Positions 25,501 to 36,661 of a stretch of DNA of 64,000 nucleotides are shown here, piece by piece. Every line of letters begins with the position of its first letter. Positions within the stretch are counted from its first letter, which is position 1. This DNA is from Glandiceps talaboti. Lineage: Eukaryota > Hemichordata > Enteropneusta > Spengelidae. A model generated the notes under the pieces. It saw nothing but the letters and a program-made list of their open reading frames with translations. It did not search any database and was not told the origin of the DNA. The position numbers and the translations under genes were made by a program. Where the stretch lies: assembly GCF_964340395.1 (NCBI RefSeq), contig NC_135551.1, forward strand, positions 23,717,003-23,781,002. Direction: 5' to 3'.

Positions 25501-27735
25501 TATACTAGACTACACTATATACTATATTATGCTATATACTATATACTATACATTGTACTATACTATACTATACTGTACTGTACTGTACTCTACTGTACTA
25601 TACTATATTATACTATATTATACTGTACTATACTATACACTACTATATAGTATAGTATACAATACTGTACTATACTATATACTAGACTATACTATATTCT
25701 GTACTATATATTATACTATACTATATTATACTATACTATACTATATTATGCTATACTATACTATACTAGACTATACTATACTATATACTATACTATACTA
25801 TACTATACTATACTGTATTATGCTATACTATACTATATACTAGACTATGCTATATAATATATTCTTTACTATATACTATATATTATACACTAGACTGTGC
25901 TATATACTATATATTGTACTATATACTATACTATACTATAATATACTATACTATACTGCACTATATACTAGACTATGTTATATACTATACTATATACTAC
26001 ACTATACTATACTATTCTATACTATATTATACTATATACTAGACTATGCTATATACTGTACTATATACTGTACTATATACTTGTCTTTACTATATACTAT
26101 ACTATATACTATATACTAGACCATTCTATACTGTACTGTACTATATACTATACTATACTATACTATTCTATACTATACTATACTATACTAAATACTAGAC
26201 TACACTATATACTATACTATGCTCTATACTATGTACCATACTATACTATACTATACTAAGCTATATACTGTACTATATAGTATACTATGCTATATCATAC
26301 TATACTATACTATACTCTACTATACTATGCTATTCTATACTATACTTTACTATATACTATACTATACTATATACTATACATTGTACTATACTATACTATA
26401 CTGTACTGTACTGTACTGTACTGTACTGTACTATACTATACTATACTATATAGTATAGTATACAATACTGTACTATACTATATACTAGACTATACTATAT
26501 TCTGTACTATATATTATACTATACTATATTATACTATACTATGCTATACTATATTATGCTATACTATACTATACTATACTAGACTATACTATATACTATA
26601 CTAAACTATACTGTACTATATACTAGACTATGCTATATAAAATATTATGTACTATATACTATACTATACTATACTATACTGTACTATACTATACTATATT
26701 ATACTGTACTATACTATACTAGACTAGACTATACTATATAGTATAGTATACAATACTATACTGTATTATACTATACTATACTAGACTATACTATATTCTG
26801 TACTATATATTATACTATACTATATTATACTATACTATGCTATACTATATTATGCTATACTATACTATACTATATACTATATACTATACAATACTGTACT
26901 ATACTATATACTAGACTATACTATATTCTGTACTATATATTATACTATACTATATTATACTATACTATGCTATAATATATTATGCTATACTATACTATAC
27001 TATACTATATACTATACTATACTATACTATACTGCACTATATACTAGACTATGCTATATAATATATTCTGTACTATATACTATACTATACTATACTATAC
27101 TATACTATACTATACTATACTATACTATACTATACTATACTATACTATACTATACTATACTATACTATACTATACTGCACTATACTGCACTATATACTAG
27201 ACTATGCTATATCCTGTACTTTATACTATACTATACTATACTATACTATACTATTCTATACTATATTATACTATATACTAGACTATGCTACATACTGTAC
27301 TATATACTGTACTATATACTTGTCTTTACTATATACTATACTATATACTATATTCTAGACTATTCTATACTATACTGTACTATATACTATACTATACTAT
27401 ACTATACTATACTATACTATACTATACTATACTATACTATACTATACTATATACTAGACTACACTATACACTATACTATGCTCTAATGTACCATACTATA
27501 CTATACTATACTATACTATACTAAACTATATACTGTACTATATAGTATACTATACTATATCATACTATACTATACTATACTCTACTATACCATACTATAC
27601 TATACTATACTTTACTATATACTATACTATACTATACTATACTATATACTATACTATACTATAATATAATATATACTAGACTGTGCTATATACTATATAT
27701 TGTACTATATACTATACCATACTATATTATAATAT

Positions 27736-27939
27736 TATCTCGTTTTATTTCCGCTAGCTTTTTAAAATTCGGAATGCTGCAATTGAGTGTTGACCTATTT
27801 GTCTTTTAAGTTTATGTTTCGCTTCTGTGCTATGATTGGTCTTTTTGGATATAATTGATTTCATATCTCATTGTCTGCTATTACGTCCCAGTGTTTAGTT
27901 ATTGCATCTCGTAGATGAGATCCGTTAATATAGAGACTG
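27736..27939. other. Short unique stretch between satellite and PLE remnant
   Basis: Normal-complexity sequence with no recognised gene; may be an upstream part of the decayed Penelope-like element. Confidence 0.35.
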
Positions 27940-28790
27940 TATGTTGTGTTGAAGACCAATGGGATCTCATTTGTGGGTGTCCAGCGAGATATGTCTCACA
28001 CTTGCACAAAGTGTATCATCACATGGCATCAGAAGCTACTGTATGTAGTTCCTGAAAATTGGATACTAGTCACTTTACATGTGGTATGTACACACATACT
28101 TTGCAGTCTGGCGCAATGCAGTCAGTTGTCGAAGCACTTGACTCGCCAGTTACACAAACAATCGACTATAGCATTCCAAAACCACCACCTGTGCATCTCC
28201 TAAAACTATTATGTGATTCTCACGAAAAACACATTTAAATTTAAAGGAGAATTCTACACACAAACATGCATGTGCATTGGCTCTTGGGCATCACCCGAAA
28301 TAGCCGACATTCCATTAACTGGAAAGTCGCATTATTGAAATCTACACGGATAAAATATCACTCTGGACACATTTCAGGGGTGGCGTTTTCATGATATTTT
28401 GTGGCACCCAAGTTGAACTAAATAATCTGAGTGAAAAAATAAACCAAATACATCCAACTTTCAAATTTTCGTTGGAAAGCTCAGATACGGAAGTAACATA
28501 TCACAATCCACAAATGTCAACGGCACCAATAACGCAAAGTATTGGATATCAAAACTCATTCCAATATTTACACAGGTAATACTGCCGCCCGAACTCAGTC
28601 TTCAAAGGCAAACGATCAGATACATACGAACATGTAGTAACGGCAAACGATCAGATACATACGAACATGTAGTAACGAAAAAGAATTTCAAAAGAAAATT
28701 AAATTCTTCACCTGGAAACTGGCGAAAAGAGGCTATAATGAAACAGAAATAAATACTAGTAACCTGAGTCCACTATCATAATACTGGCAT
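27940..28790 (+). mobile_element. Decayed Penelope-like (PLE) reverse transcriptase
   Basis: Translation over several frames gives ILVTLHVV followed by LYTxI (near 28055-28110; family LVTxDVxSLYTNIP), then VVEALDSPVTQTIDY, then FKFKGEFYTQTCMCIGSWAS and PEIADIP near 28235-28310 (family FxFNGxxYxQxxGxAMGSxxSPxxAxxxM). After this come FCGTQVELNNLSEKINQIHP, SLESSDTEVTY and FQYLHR (28398-28577), and FFTWKLAKRGYNETEI near 28708-28750. This order and wording match PLE RTs. The YIDD catalytic block is not readable. Frameshifts and stops show a dead copy. A GIY-YIG endonuclease is not seen. Confidence 0.75.
28607..28676 (+). repeat. 35-bp direct tandem duplication
   Basis: GGCAAACGATCAGATACATA and the following 15 bases occur twice head to tail (28607 and 28642) with no difference seen, inside the PLE remnant, suggesting a recent slippage event. 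Confidence 0.9.
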
Positions 28791-28854
28791 CTCTATTTGA
28801 TGAACAATACAAGTAAACTCTGGGCAAACAAATACGGAAATACAACACTCCTCA

Positions 28855-29546
28855 ATACTATACTACACTACACTACAATACACTACACTACACTATAATG
28901 CAGTATAGTATATAGTATAGTATAGTATAGTATAGTATAGTATAGTATAGTATAGTATAGTATAGTATAGTATAGTATAGTATAGTATAGTATAGTATAG
29001 TATAGTAAAGTATAGTATAGCAATGTATAGTATAGTATAGTATAGTATAGTATAGTATAGTATAGTATAGTATAGTATAGTATAGTATAGTATAGTATAG
29101 TATAGTATAGTATAGTATAGTATACTAGTAGTATAGTATAGTATAGTATAGTATAGTAAAGTATAGTATAGTATTGTATAGTATAGTATAGTATAGTATA
29201 GTATAGTATAGTATAGTATAGTATAGTATAGTATAGTATAGTATAGTATAGTAAAGTATAGTATAGTATAGTATAGTATAGTATAGTATAGTATAGTATA
29301 GTATAGTATAGTATAGTATAGTATACTAGTAGTATAGTATAGTATAGTATAGTATAGTAAAGTATAGTATAGTATTGTATAGTATAGTATAGTATAGTAT
29401 AGTATAGTATAGTATAGTATAGTATAGTATAGTATAGTATAGTATAGTATAGTAAAGTATAGTATAGTATAGTATAGTATAGTATAGTATAGTATAGTAT
29501 AGTATAGTATAGTATAGTATAGTATAGTATAGTATAGTATAGTATA
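28855..29546. repeat. Pentanucleotide satellite, second block: (CTACA)n then (TATAG)n
   Basis: Starts with a short CACTA/CTACA block (about 28855-28890), then about 650 bp of nearly pure TATAG in the opposite orientation to the block ending at 27735. A marker TACTAGTAG recurs at 29123 and 29324 (about 201 bp), pointing to a recent internal duplication. Confidence 0.97.
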
Positions 29547-29548
29547 GG

Positions 29549-29648
29549 AGACCGATTTTTGAATTAGAAGACCGACACTTGAATTAGAAGACCAACACTT
29601 GAATTAGAAGACCGACACTTGAACTAGAAGACCAATTTTTGAATTAGA
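29549..29648 (+). repeat. 20-bp minisatellite, 5 units
   Basis: Five head-to-tail units of AGACCGACACTTGAATTAGA; the first and last have TTTTT in place of ACACTT-type text. It begins directly at the end of the TATAG block. Confidence 0.95.
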
Positions 29649-29689
29649 AAAATACGATCGGGTCGACAAAAACTCACTGACCTCCCCCC

Positions 29690-30640
29690 TTTGACCTCTG
29701 GCGCTGAGGGAGTCCTTGGGGGTTGTCGTCCTGACAGATCGGGAGGTTTTTTGTTTCTATTAAGGCAACTTTTAGGTTATTCATAACCTTTGAGGTAATA
29801 TTTCCCAGCTTTGAAAAGCTAACGTAAATGTAAGTTTTAAATGAGTTTCCCATGTCATATAAAAATGGGCCCGTAAAATTGGTACAGGGACATTATTAAT
29901 ATTGCATGTATAGTATAGTCACCGGTATGTCAGAGAACTTTAGGTGGTCATACCTAGGGTATAACAGAAACTGGAATCTGATGAGATGTGGTGATTTGTA
30001 GTGTCAATAACATGACGAGTAGAACAATTTAGATTAATTTCATTTATAAACTATCTATGAAAATTGCCATTACGAAACATTCAAGTTTGCCCCAAACTGC
30101 AATATAAGTAAAGCATTGATTGTGAAACAGCCAAGCATTTACATAACATGTTCTGTAACTAGTGTGGTAGCTAGGTAATACATGTATATGTATATGTATA
30201 GTTATGTTTGAAGTTATAAGTAATATTAAAGAATTCATGTAAGAAACAGGGACAAGAACAAATATTGACATGTACCACATTTCAGACAAGGCTATATGCC
30301 ATTGTAGAAAGGATTTTTTTCTTCAATCACAATTTAAAACACAATGACCACACAAAAACACAATAAAACACAATATCCACCTAAAGTTCTCTAACATACC
30401 GGTGACTTTATTATACATATATTAATGCCCCTATACTAATGTTACATGTCTATTTTATGTGATATAGGAAACTCATTTAAAACGTACATTTACGTTAGCT
30501 TTTCGAAGCTTGGAAATATTACCTCAAAGGTTATGAATAACCTAAACATTGCCTTAGTATCTCAAGCAAAAAACTCCATATCTGCCAGGGGGAAAACCCC
30601 AAGGACTTCCTCACCCCCAGAGGTCACTCATGCATTCAAC
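29690..30640. mobile_element. Large inverted-repeat (foldback) element
   Basis: Left arm about 29690-29955: TGACCTCTGG, then GGTTATTCATAACCTTTGAG, CTAACGTAAATGTAAG, CACCGGTATGTCAGAGAACT. The right arm at about 30365-30630 carries the same words in reverse complement and reverse order. Arms are about 260 bp and about 85-90% alike by eye, with about 400 bp between. No transposase is visible. An open frame 30446-30679 lies within the right arm and is not called a gene. Confidence 0.8.
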
Positions 30641-30699
30641 CAACAATCAGATGCACCAACAACCTTTTTACTGTCATAATGGTATTAAACTTTTCTTAA

Positions 30700-31620
30700 A
30701 TATTTTCACCCTATTCTAATTTGAGATGATATTGTCTTTTCAAGATGTGAAATGTTTGCCAAGATAGTCTAAAATTGCCTTAATCTCCAAATCTCCCCTA
30801 CCAATGATACTACCATTAGATGTGCTGACCTTTACTACATGTATATAATGATGCCATTTAACTTTTTAAGAACATATTTCAACCCTTAGTGTAAGTTATA
30901 AAGAATAGTTTCTGATACTTGCTGTCTTGTAAAGCATGGATTAAGTTATTGCTTGAAGGGTCTAAATAGTGTAAATATTGGCTATAAGAGTAAAATTCCT
31001 CCAGGGCTTCTAGAGGGAGACCCCCTCAGACCCCCCCCCCCCCGCATGAGGTGGACATATCCCAGTCTCAAGCTCTTCCGCTCTTACTGTCAAGATGCTA
31101 TCAAAGTATATTTCAAAAGTATTTCAACCCTATGTAGTTGTTTTTTTACATGTTGGTGTTGTCTTGTAAGGCTTGGAAATTATTGTCTGAAAGGGTCTGA
31201 ATAGTCTCAAAATTGAGGGAAAAAACCTCCAGGGGTTCTAGGGGGAGACCCCCTTGGAACCTTCCTCCCCCCCCCCCCCATGAGGTGTACACATCCCAGT
31301 CTCAAGATCTCCCCCTACCTCTTACTGTCAAGATCCTATCAAACTATATTTCAAAAATATTTCAACCTTATGTAGTTGCTTTTTACATGTTGGTGCTGTC
31401 TTGTAAAGCTTGGAAATGATTTTCTAAAAATGTCTGAATAGTCTCAATATTGACTTTTCAGAGTTAAAAACCTCCTGGGCTTCTAGGGGGAGACCCCCTA
31501 GGACCCCCCATGACAGCTGTACATATTCCCTTCTCAAAGCTTTCCCCCTACCTTTCACTGTCAAGATGCTATTAAACTCCTTTTCAAATATATTTACCCT
31601 GGGTAGTCAATAATTATAAT
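30700..31620 (+). repeat. ~236-bp tandem repeat, about 3.5 units
   Basis: The word GTCTGAATAGT (GTCTAAATAGT in the first unit) starts units at about 30960, 31195 and 31432. Each unit has a CCTCCAGGG-TTCTAGGGGGAGACCCCC hairpin, a poly-C run, CCCAGTCTCAAG and CTTACTGTCAAGAT. A partial diverged unit precedes them. Open frames here follow the repeat and are not genes. Confidence 0.8.
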
Positions 31621-31724
31621 TATGATAGTGCTATATAAAAACCCGGGATCTTATAAAGTAGATGCAAGACAGTCAAGCAGTCCACACTGAGTCACGATCA
31701 AAAAATACCTGTCACTCATGCGAA

Positions 31725-31865
31725 TATCATATATGGGGGGGGGGTCATCATGTTTTAGAATTAAGTGATAGGGGGGTCAGCCTGTTTTGGGTTTTACAGA
31801 TAGGGGGGGTCAGTGACTTTTTGTCGGCCCGATTTAAGAATCCACCGCCCCCCCCCCCCCAGGCT
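31725..31865 (+). repeat. G-run dispersed repeat
   Basis: Blocks of 6-10 G followed by TCA (GGGGGGGGTCATCATG, GGGGGGTCAGCCTG, GGGGGGGTCAGTGAC), ending in a 14-C run. Same family as 60420-60625. Confidence 0.7.
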
Positions 31866-33032
31866 GGAGAAACTGACCGGTCCCTAAGAAAAGCTGAGAA
31901 GGGCTTGTTTCTAGGAATCCAATGAAAAGATGATTGAAAGGAGGAAAAGGAGAGGCAAAGAAACATGAATTCAAAGATGATTTTTTATTTATATACTTTT
32001 TTAAATCGACCGACCGACCAAAATTTTCCATGGAAAAAAACAAAAACATTTTTAAACATTAGGATCACCCCTACACACCAACCTTGGTGACACCAGGTCG
32101 AATAAATAATAGTGGGTGTCTTTGCGATTTCTTAGCTTTATAATGTTATTCATGTTTTTATCAGATAACATCTCTAGTTGATAAAGTTTTAAATCAAATC
32201 TATCGTCTTCTCTGTCTCTTTGTAGCTTACCAACTTTGAATTAATTAGTGCACAGCTAATATCCTTGATCAAACTGGTAGGCTATTTGGCAAATTACTAG
32301 TAACATATTTCCATAACCAGTGTAAATATCTACTAACTGACAAATGGTAATACACCAACCGTTAGTCGGATTGGTAGATGTCAGTTAGTGAACTATAAGA
32401 CTTTTTAAGCTAACGTGAATGTTGGTGGCGCTATACTACTGAGAACGCATGAACGTACGTATAAAACATCTTGGTAATATAATTTTGTGTACAATGTATC
32501 TGGATGCGTAATTACCAAGTTGCGGCAAACATTGAACGCAAGACGCACATAAAGACCACCATGCAAATAAACAATAAACAGAGGATACATTGCATTTATT
32601 AATCAAACGTTAATACATGTCAACACAATATACTAGGAAATTCCCTTTCCCTGTCTATCTTTCTGTGTAAAGACTTTTTAAGTTTTACTGTTCGTCACCG
32701 TGGTCTCTGCATGGACGTACGAGTGGGGTGGGGTGCACGGGGGTGGGGTGGCACAAACAATAATTACGTAATCAAACGCTATATACATAATATATAACTG
32801 TCAGTCAGTCGACGTAGGAAGATTACGCAGTGGGGTTTGACCTTTACTTGCACACGACAGCGCATGACAGAACTGGTAACGCTCATGACTGTACCAGACA
32901 CAGGAGTTGCTAATGATACTCGCAACGCATAGATCTGGTACTCGAGTAGTACATGTCTGTGTCATTCAGCCTTTCAGACTACACTATCATTTCAGACTAC
33001 ACTATCATATCACAGCGGCGCTAAAAGTAACC
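31866..33032. other. Upstream region of SnoaL-like copy C
   Basis: No gene recognised. Close to the start codon an 18-bp unit TTTCAGACTACACTATCA is tandemly doubled (about 32973-33008); the first unit is also present upstream of copy D. The 5' leader and promoter of copy C must lie here, but no TATA box at a convincing distance could be chosen. Confidence 0.4.
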
Positions 33033-35960
33033 ATGGCTGACTCCGCCTTGAAAGCAGCTATTGCTGATCAAAACCGTAAGATCCAACAGTGTTATGAAAG
33101 TAGTGATGATACCGACTTGGAAACTTTTCGACAAATTTACAGAGAAGATTTTAGACTCATTATGCCTGGTATGGAAACGATGATAGGTATTGAAGGTAGG
33201 TAAAAATATTATATAGAACTCTTCAGTTGAAAGCACAACTATATCATACAGGTATCATGCATGTTGAGCAAATCTAAGATTTCACCACACATATGTAAGG
33301 GAGCCTTCAGTAATTATAGATAAGAGAGTGACTGGGATTACGGTGGTTATTTGGCTAGTGTCGAGGCAATATTAGTACTGCACCTATCTCTAACTTCTGG
33401 ACTTCTGGACTCCATCGCGGCCAATTAGATCCAGACACGGCAAGTAATGAAAGGGGAAAGCCATTCAAGGAAATATAGACATGTTCATCAACTGTGTTCT
33501 AGAGAGTCATTTCATGATGTTAGATCACTGACAATTCCTTGCAATTTCAAAATTGCATCCTGTTGATCTTGTGTCTGTATCACTTAGTGTTCGTTAGACA
33601 GGACCTTTTGAGTTACATGGTATACTATTTCGACCGCTCACTTTGTGCCTCAAACAATGGCTCCTACTATCAAAGGGAGTGGCAGAAATGTTAATGATTT
33701 GATTTGTTTTGATTTCCTTGATGGTTTAATAATACTGATTTTACCATTCCTTTTCTTTCCCTGGCATGTCTTTGTCACCACCAAATATTCACTCTTATTA
33801 TCATTTTTGACTGAGTAAACAAAGAATTTCCGTTCTTCTATTCAATTCCAATCTTAACACCTTATATAACGCCACATTATACGTATTTAATCAATAGGCA
33901 ATGCCTGTTTATACATGTTTTACTGAAAATAGTATTCACTCTCTTTATTAGCCTGAAAGGTAAATGTGTAGCTTCCGATTATTCAGTGCTGGAAGCGAGT
34001 GGCTACATACGAGGACCAACGGCAGGAGAAGTTTAATTTCAGACTTCCTGTTTATAGTGAATTCCTCTCACTGTTTAATAATCTATTTCAGTTATTCCAC
34101 AAGGTAAACTTTTCACCACTTTGATTTGGTGCTTACGACTTATATTTAGGTCATGCAAAACGTTTCCCCGCCAGATTGGTCAATCACCACTAGTTGGTAA
34201 CTTTTCAGACTTTGGCTCCACCTTGCTGGAGTGTAAATTTAAATTGATACAATGCATGGAAAGGATACAGATTTCGTGTCTTTAGTCAAAAAATAATAAA
34301 GAGAGTGAATATTCAGTCACAGAAAAGACTAGTCAGGGAAAGAATAACTGATAGTTATAGTACATGTCAAAACACCATCTATTTTTAATTAGGACTGTTT
34401 TGGTTATCCGTCTGGATATGCGGCTTCACCCCTGACAAAATAATTGATGGGTTTACCAAAATAGTCCTAATAAAAACAGTAAATGTCCGAGGACGTGTCC
34501 TATATCGAAGTTATACTTCGAATTCGACGAGATTTTTTTTAGGGTTTTCACTAGAAAGCCAACCTTGTTATCCACAGCCATTTAGACAAATGAATAAAGA
34601 CCACGCCCATAGCAACAGCCATTGACCATGTACTTTTTGAGATATAAGATTTTGACCAAAATTAACATTTTTACACCAAATTTGCATATCACTGATGAGA
34701 TCATTATATGCTTAATATTTCATCATATATATGCCCATAGATCCATTCCCTTTAAATTTCAGCCCAATCTGCACACATTGTATAGCTAATTTGCATATCA
34801 CTGACAGAATCATCATGTCCTGAACAATTCCTAATCTAAACAGCTCTAAGAATGTTCACACCCAATCTCAGACCAATCTGCCCATTAGTTTCTGAGTTTA
34901 AGTTTTTGACCAAAACTCGCACTTTTTGACACAAATTACACAGCGGTGGTGAGATCATTTTGATTTGAACAAATTGCCAACTAGACATCCAAGGTAATAC
35001 ATCCACAAAATATCATATCAATTGGTCCTGTGGTTTTTACTTTAAGTTGTTTACACACACACACACACACACATACACACACACACACACACACACGTAC
35101 ACATATACACACACAGACGGACAGACACTTTGCTATGCTAATAGTACTACTGAACCTTATCACTTCAGTTGTGCTAAAAATCACAAATAAGACTATTTAT
35201 CATGGCTATAGCATGAATGAACCGTGTTTTAATCATAGACAGCTGTTTATGATTGAATTTAGCTGTGCTAAAACAGCATTTCCAAGCAACCTCAAACAAA
35301 GACTAATCTTGATGCAATTGACATTGAGATGTGAAGTAGCCCATAAATGATTTCATTGAATCAGTAAAACAAAAACCTAGGCTGTCAAAACATTTTGTCA
35401 CACCACGAACCATGTTGTTTGACCAAAAACGCACATCTCTGATGTGATCAGTTTCATTTGAACAATTTCCCATCTACACACTGTGGCCAAAGAAATCCCC
35501 CACCAAATACTAAGACGATCAGTCAGGTGGTTTTTGACTTTAAGTCGTTCACATACATACACACATACATACATCTGAGAGCGCATGCGCACGCATGTAC
35601 ACAAACACACACACACACTTCACCATGGCTATAGCCCTTCCAAACCTAGTGCAATCGTGCTAAACACTGTACAATGGGCTATGCCATTGGCGCTATTTTT
35701 ATTTTTTGTTGAATATGTATAAAAAGGGGTAATGAAAAACTAGATGGGATCGGGTAACAGGAACCAAACTATTAATTTGTTTATATTAATTATATATATA
35801 TATACACACTCATATGAGTGTCTGATGATCGCAATATGCGTGAAACTCCGAGTTACACCCAAGAAAGAGTTCCAGTACTACCAAAACTATTACGCTCTGC
35901 CACTGCGGTATAGAGCACTGTCTTATAGCAGATTGATACTCACCGAGGTATATATATATG

Positions 35961-36059
<99 letters not shown>

Positions 36060-36276
36060 TTGTCAGGTTTACCTTTCGTGGCTGTTCCATTCTGGGTCTG
36101 GTAGCTGGTTGATTAGAGTGCTCGACTTGGAGGAGGAGCGTATGTAACTCGGTGAGTATCAATCTGCTAAGACAGTGCTCTATACCGCAGTGGCAGAGCG
36201 TAATAGTTTTGACAAAACTATTGTGCTCTGCCACTGCGGTATAGAGCACTGTCTTAGCAGATTGATACTCACCGAG

Positions 36277-36359
<83 letters not shown>

Positions 36360-36661
36360 TATGTATGTATATATCGAGGAACAAACTACCAGGGCTTTAA
36401 AACTGTTTTCTTTTCTTGCTATATAATCCTGTAGCTATAGCAGGCATGACTAATGATGCCAGGTCCAATGGCGTAACAAGTCTGTGCATTGACATACAGG
36501 AAGTGGGAGGAATCGAAGGAGGGGACACAGCCTACGAACGCTCCAACTATAAAGTGTTTAAAAAGGATGGATCTATTAATGTCGGCCAACTTCTGGTCAT
36601 CTGGAAGAAAACTGGTGGAGTTTATCGCAAGGCGATCGAAATGGCCAAATTTAACAATTGA
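33033..36661 (+). CDS. SnoaL-like (NTF2-fold, DUF4440-type) protein, copy C, two exons
   Basis: Exon 1 is 33033-33195 ([20 protein letters not shown] ... [11 protein letters not shown] plus one base) with donor GAAG/GTAGGT. Exon 2 is 36435-36661, after acceptor CCTGTAG, starting [20 protein letters not shown], passing through [18 protein letters not shown] and [18 protein letters not shown], and stopping at TGA. The alternative donor 4 bp downstream gives an immediate stop, so phase 1 is chosen. The product is 129 residues, a normal length for stand-alone SnoaL-like domains of the NTF2 fold; no signal peptide or membrane segment, so probably cytosolic. The ligand or reaction is unknown. The 3.2-kb intron is filled with repeats. 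The gene faces a fibronectin III membrane protein gene whose stop is about 1 kb downstream on the other strand. This is the only copy in the window with every part intact. Confidence 0.8.
33753..34344. mobile_element. MITE-like element in the intron of copy C
   Basis: Terminal inverted repeats of about 48 bp: TTCTTTCCCTGGCATGTCTT ... ATATTCACTCTTATTA at the left, and TAATAAAGAGAGTGAATATT ... AGTCAGGGAAAGAA at the right. A second copy of the terminal word GTATTCACTCTCTTTATTA lies inside near 33932. The same element occupies 47852-48451 in the duplicated intron. No protein. Probably a nonautonomous DNA element older than the duplication. Confidence 0.7.
34391..34468. repeat. Inverted 14-mer with 50-bp loop
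   Basis: AGGACTGTTTTGGT at 34391-34404 pairs with ACCAAAATAGTCCT at 34455-34468. In the duplicate (48498-48527) the arms are almost adjacent and form a tight perfect hairpin. Confidence 0.7.
34560..35200 (+). repeat. Dispersed repeat ending in (CA)n
   Basis: Internal monomer text (CCAATCTGC, TGCATATCACTGA, GATCATTATATGC) and a (CA)n tract at about 35052-35113 match 17326-17950 in inverted orientation and 48590-49200 directly. It lies in the intron of copy C. Confidence 0.7.
35440..35800 (+). repeat. Dispersed repeat, ATGAAAAACTAG family
   Basis: GTCGTTCACATACATACACA, a CA-rich run, CTTCACCATGGCTATAGCCC, GCCATTGGCGCTATTTTTAT and TAATGAAAAACTAGATGGGA occur in this order here, and again at 41290-41590 and 49440-49725. 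Confidence 0.7.
35883..36360. mobile_element. Three copies of a 66-bp unit, two forming a palindrome, with (TA)n tails
   Basis: The unit CTCTGCCACTGCGGTATAGA ... CAGATTGATACTCACCGAG occurs direct at 35883-35948, inverted at 36146-36211 and direct at 36213-36278. The last two make a 66-bp-arm palindrome centred on 36212 with two mismatches. Both direct copies are followed at once by long (TA)n tracts (about 35945-36056 and 36280-36354). The matching interval before exon 2 of copy D (about 49.9-50.0 kb) lacks it, so it was inserted after the duplication or lost there. A tRNA A-box-like word (TAGCTGGTTGATTAGAGTGC) lies near 36100, without a clear B box. Confidence 0.8.

Larger units (their letters stand above)
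19726..27735. repeat. (CTATA)n/(TATAG)n pentanucleotide satellite with strand switches
   Basis: About 8 kb built almost only from CTATA or its complement TATAG with point variants (CTGTA, CTACA, CTAGA, CTATG). Orientation changes along the array: CTATA to about 19880, TATAG to about 20335, CTATA to about 20905, mostly TATAG to 22235 with short CTATA returns, TATAG 22571-23060, then CTATA to the end. It is interrupted by unique DNA at 22236-22570. Higher-order units are visible (236 bp at 25031/25267; about 1.15-1.3 kb marked by TTGTCTTTAC-like words at about 23606, 24931, 26081, 27320). All LYYTILYY-type frames are artefacts. Confidence 0.97.

Noticed and set aside
19656-27524. Many open frames of 60-170 codons reading LYYTILYY and similar
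   Set aside because: They are forced by the CTATA/TATAG pentanucleotide (five bases give a five-residue repeat without stops in some frames); both strands show them equally.
36090-36130. tRNA-like A-box word near the palindromic units
   Set aside because: No B box, no cloverleaf and no discriminator end could be drawn; not called as tRNA or SINE head.
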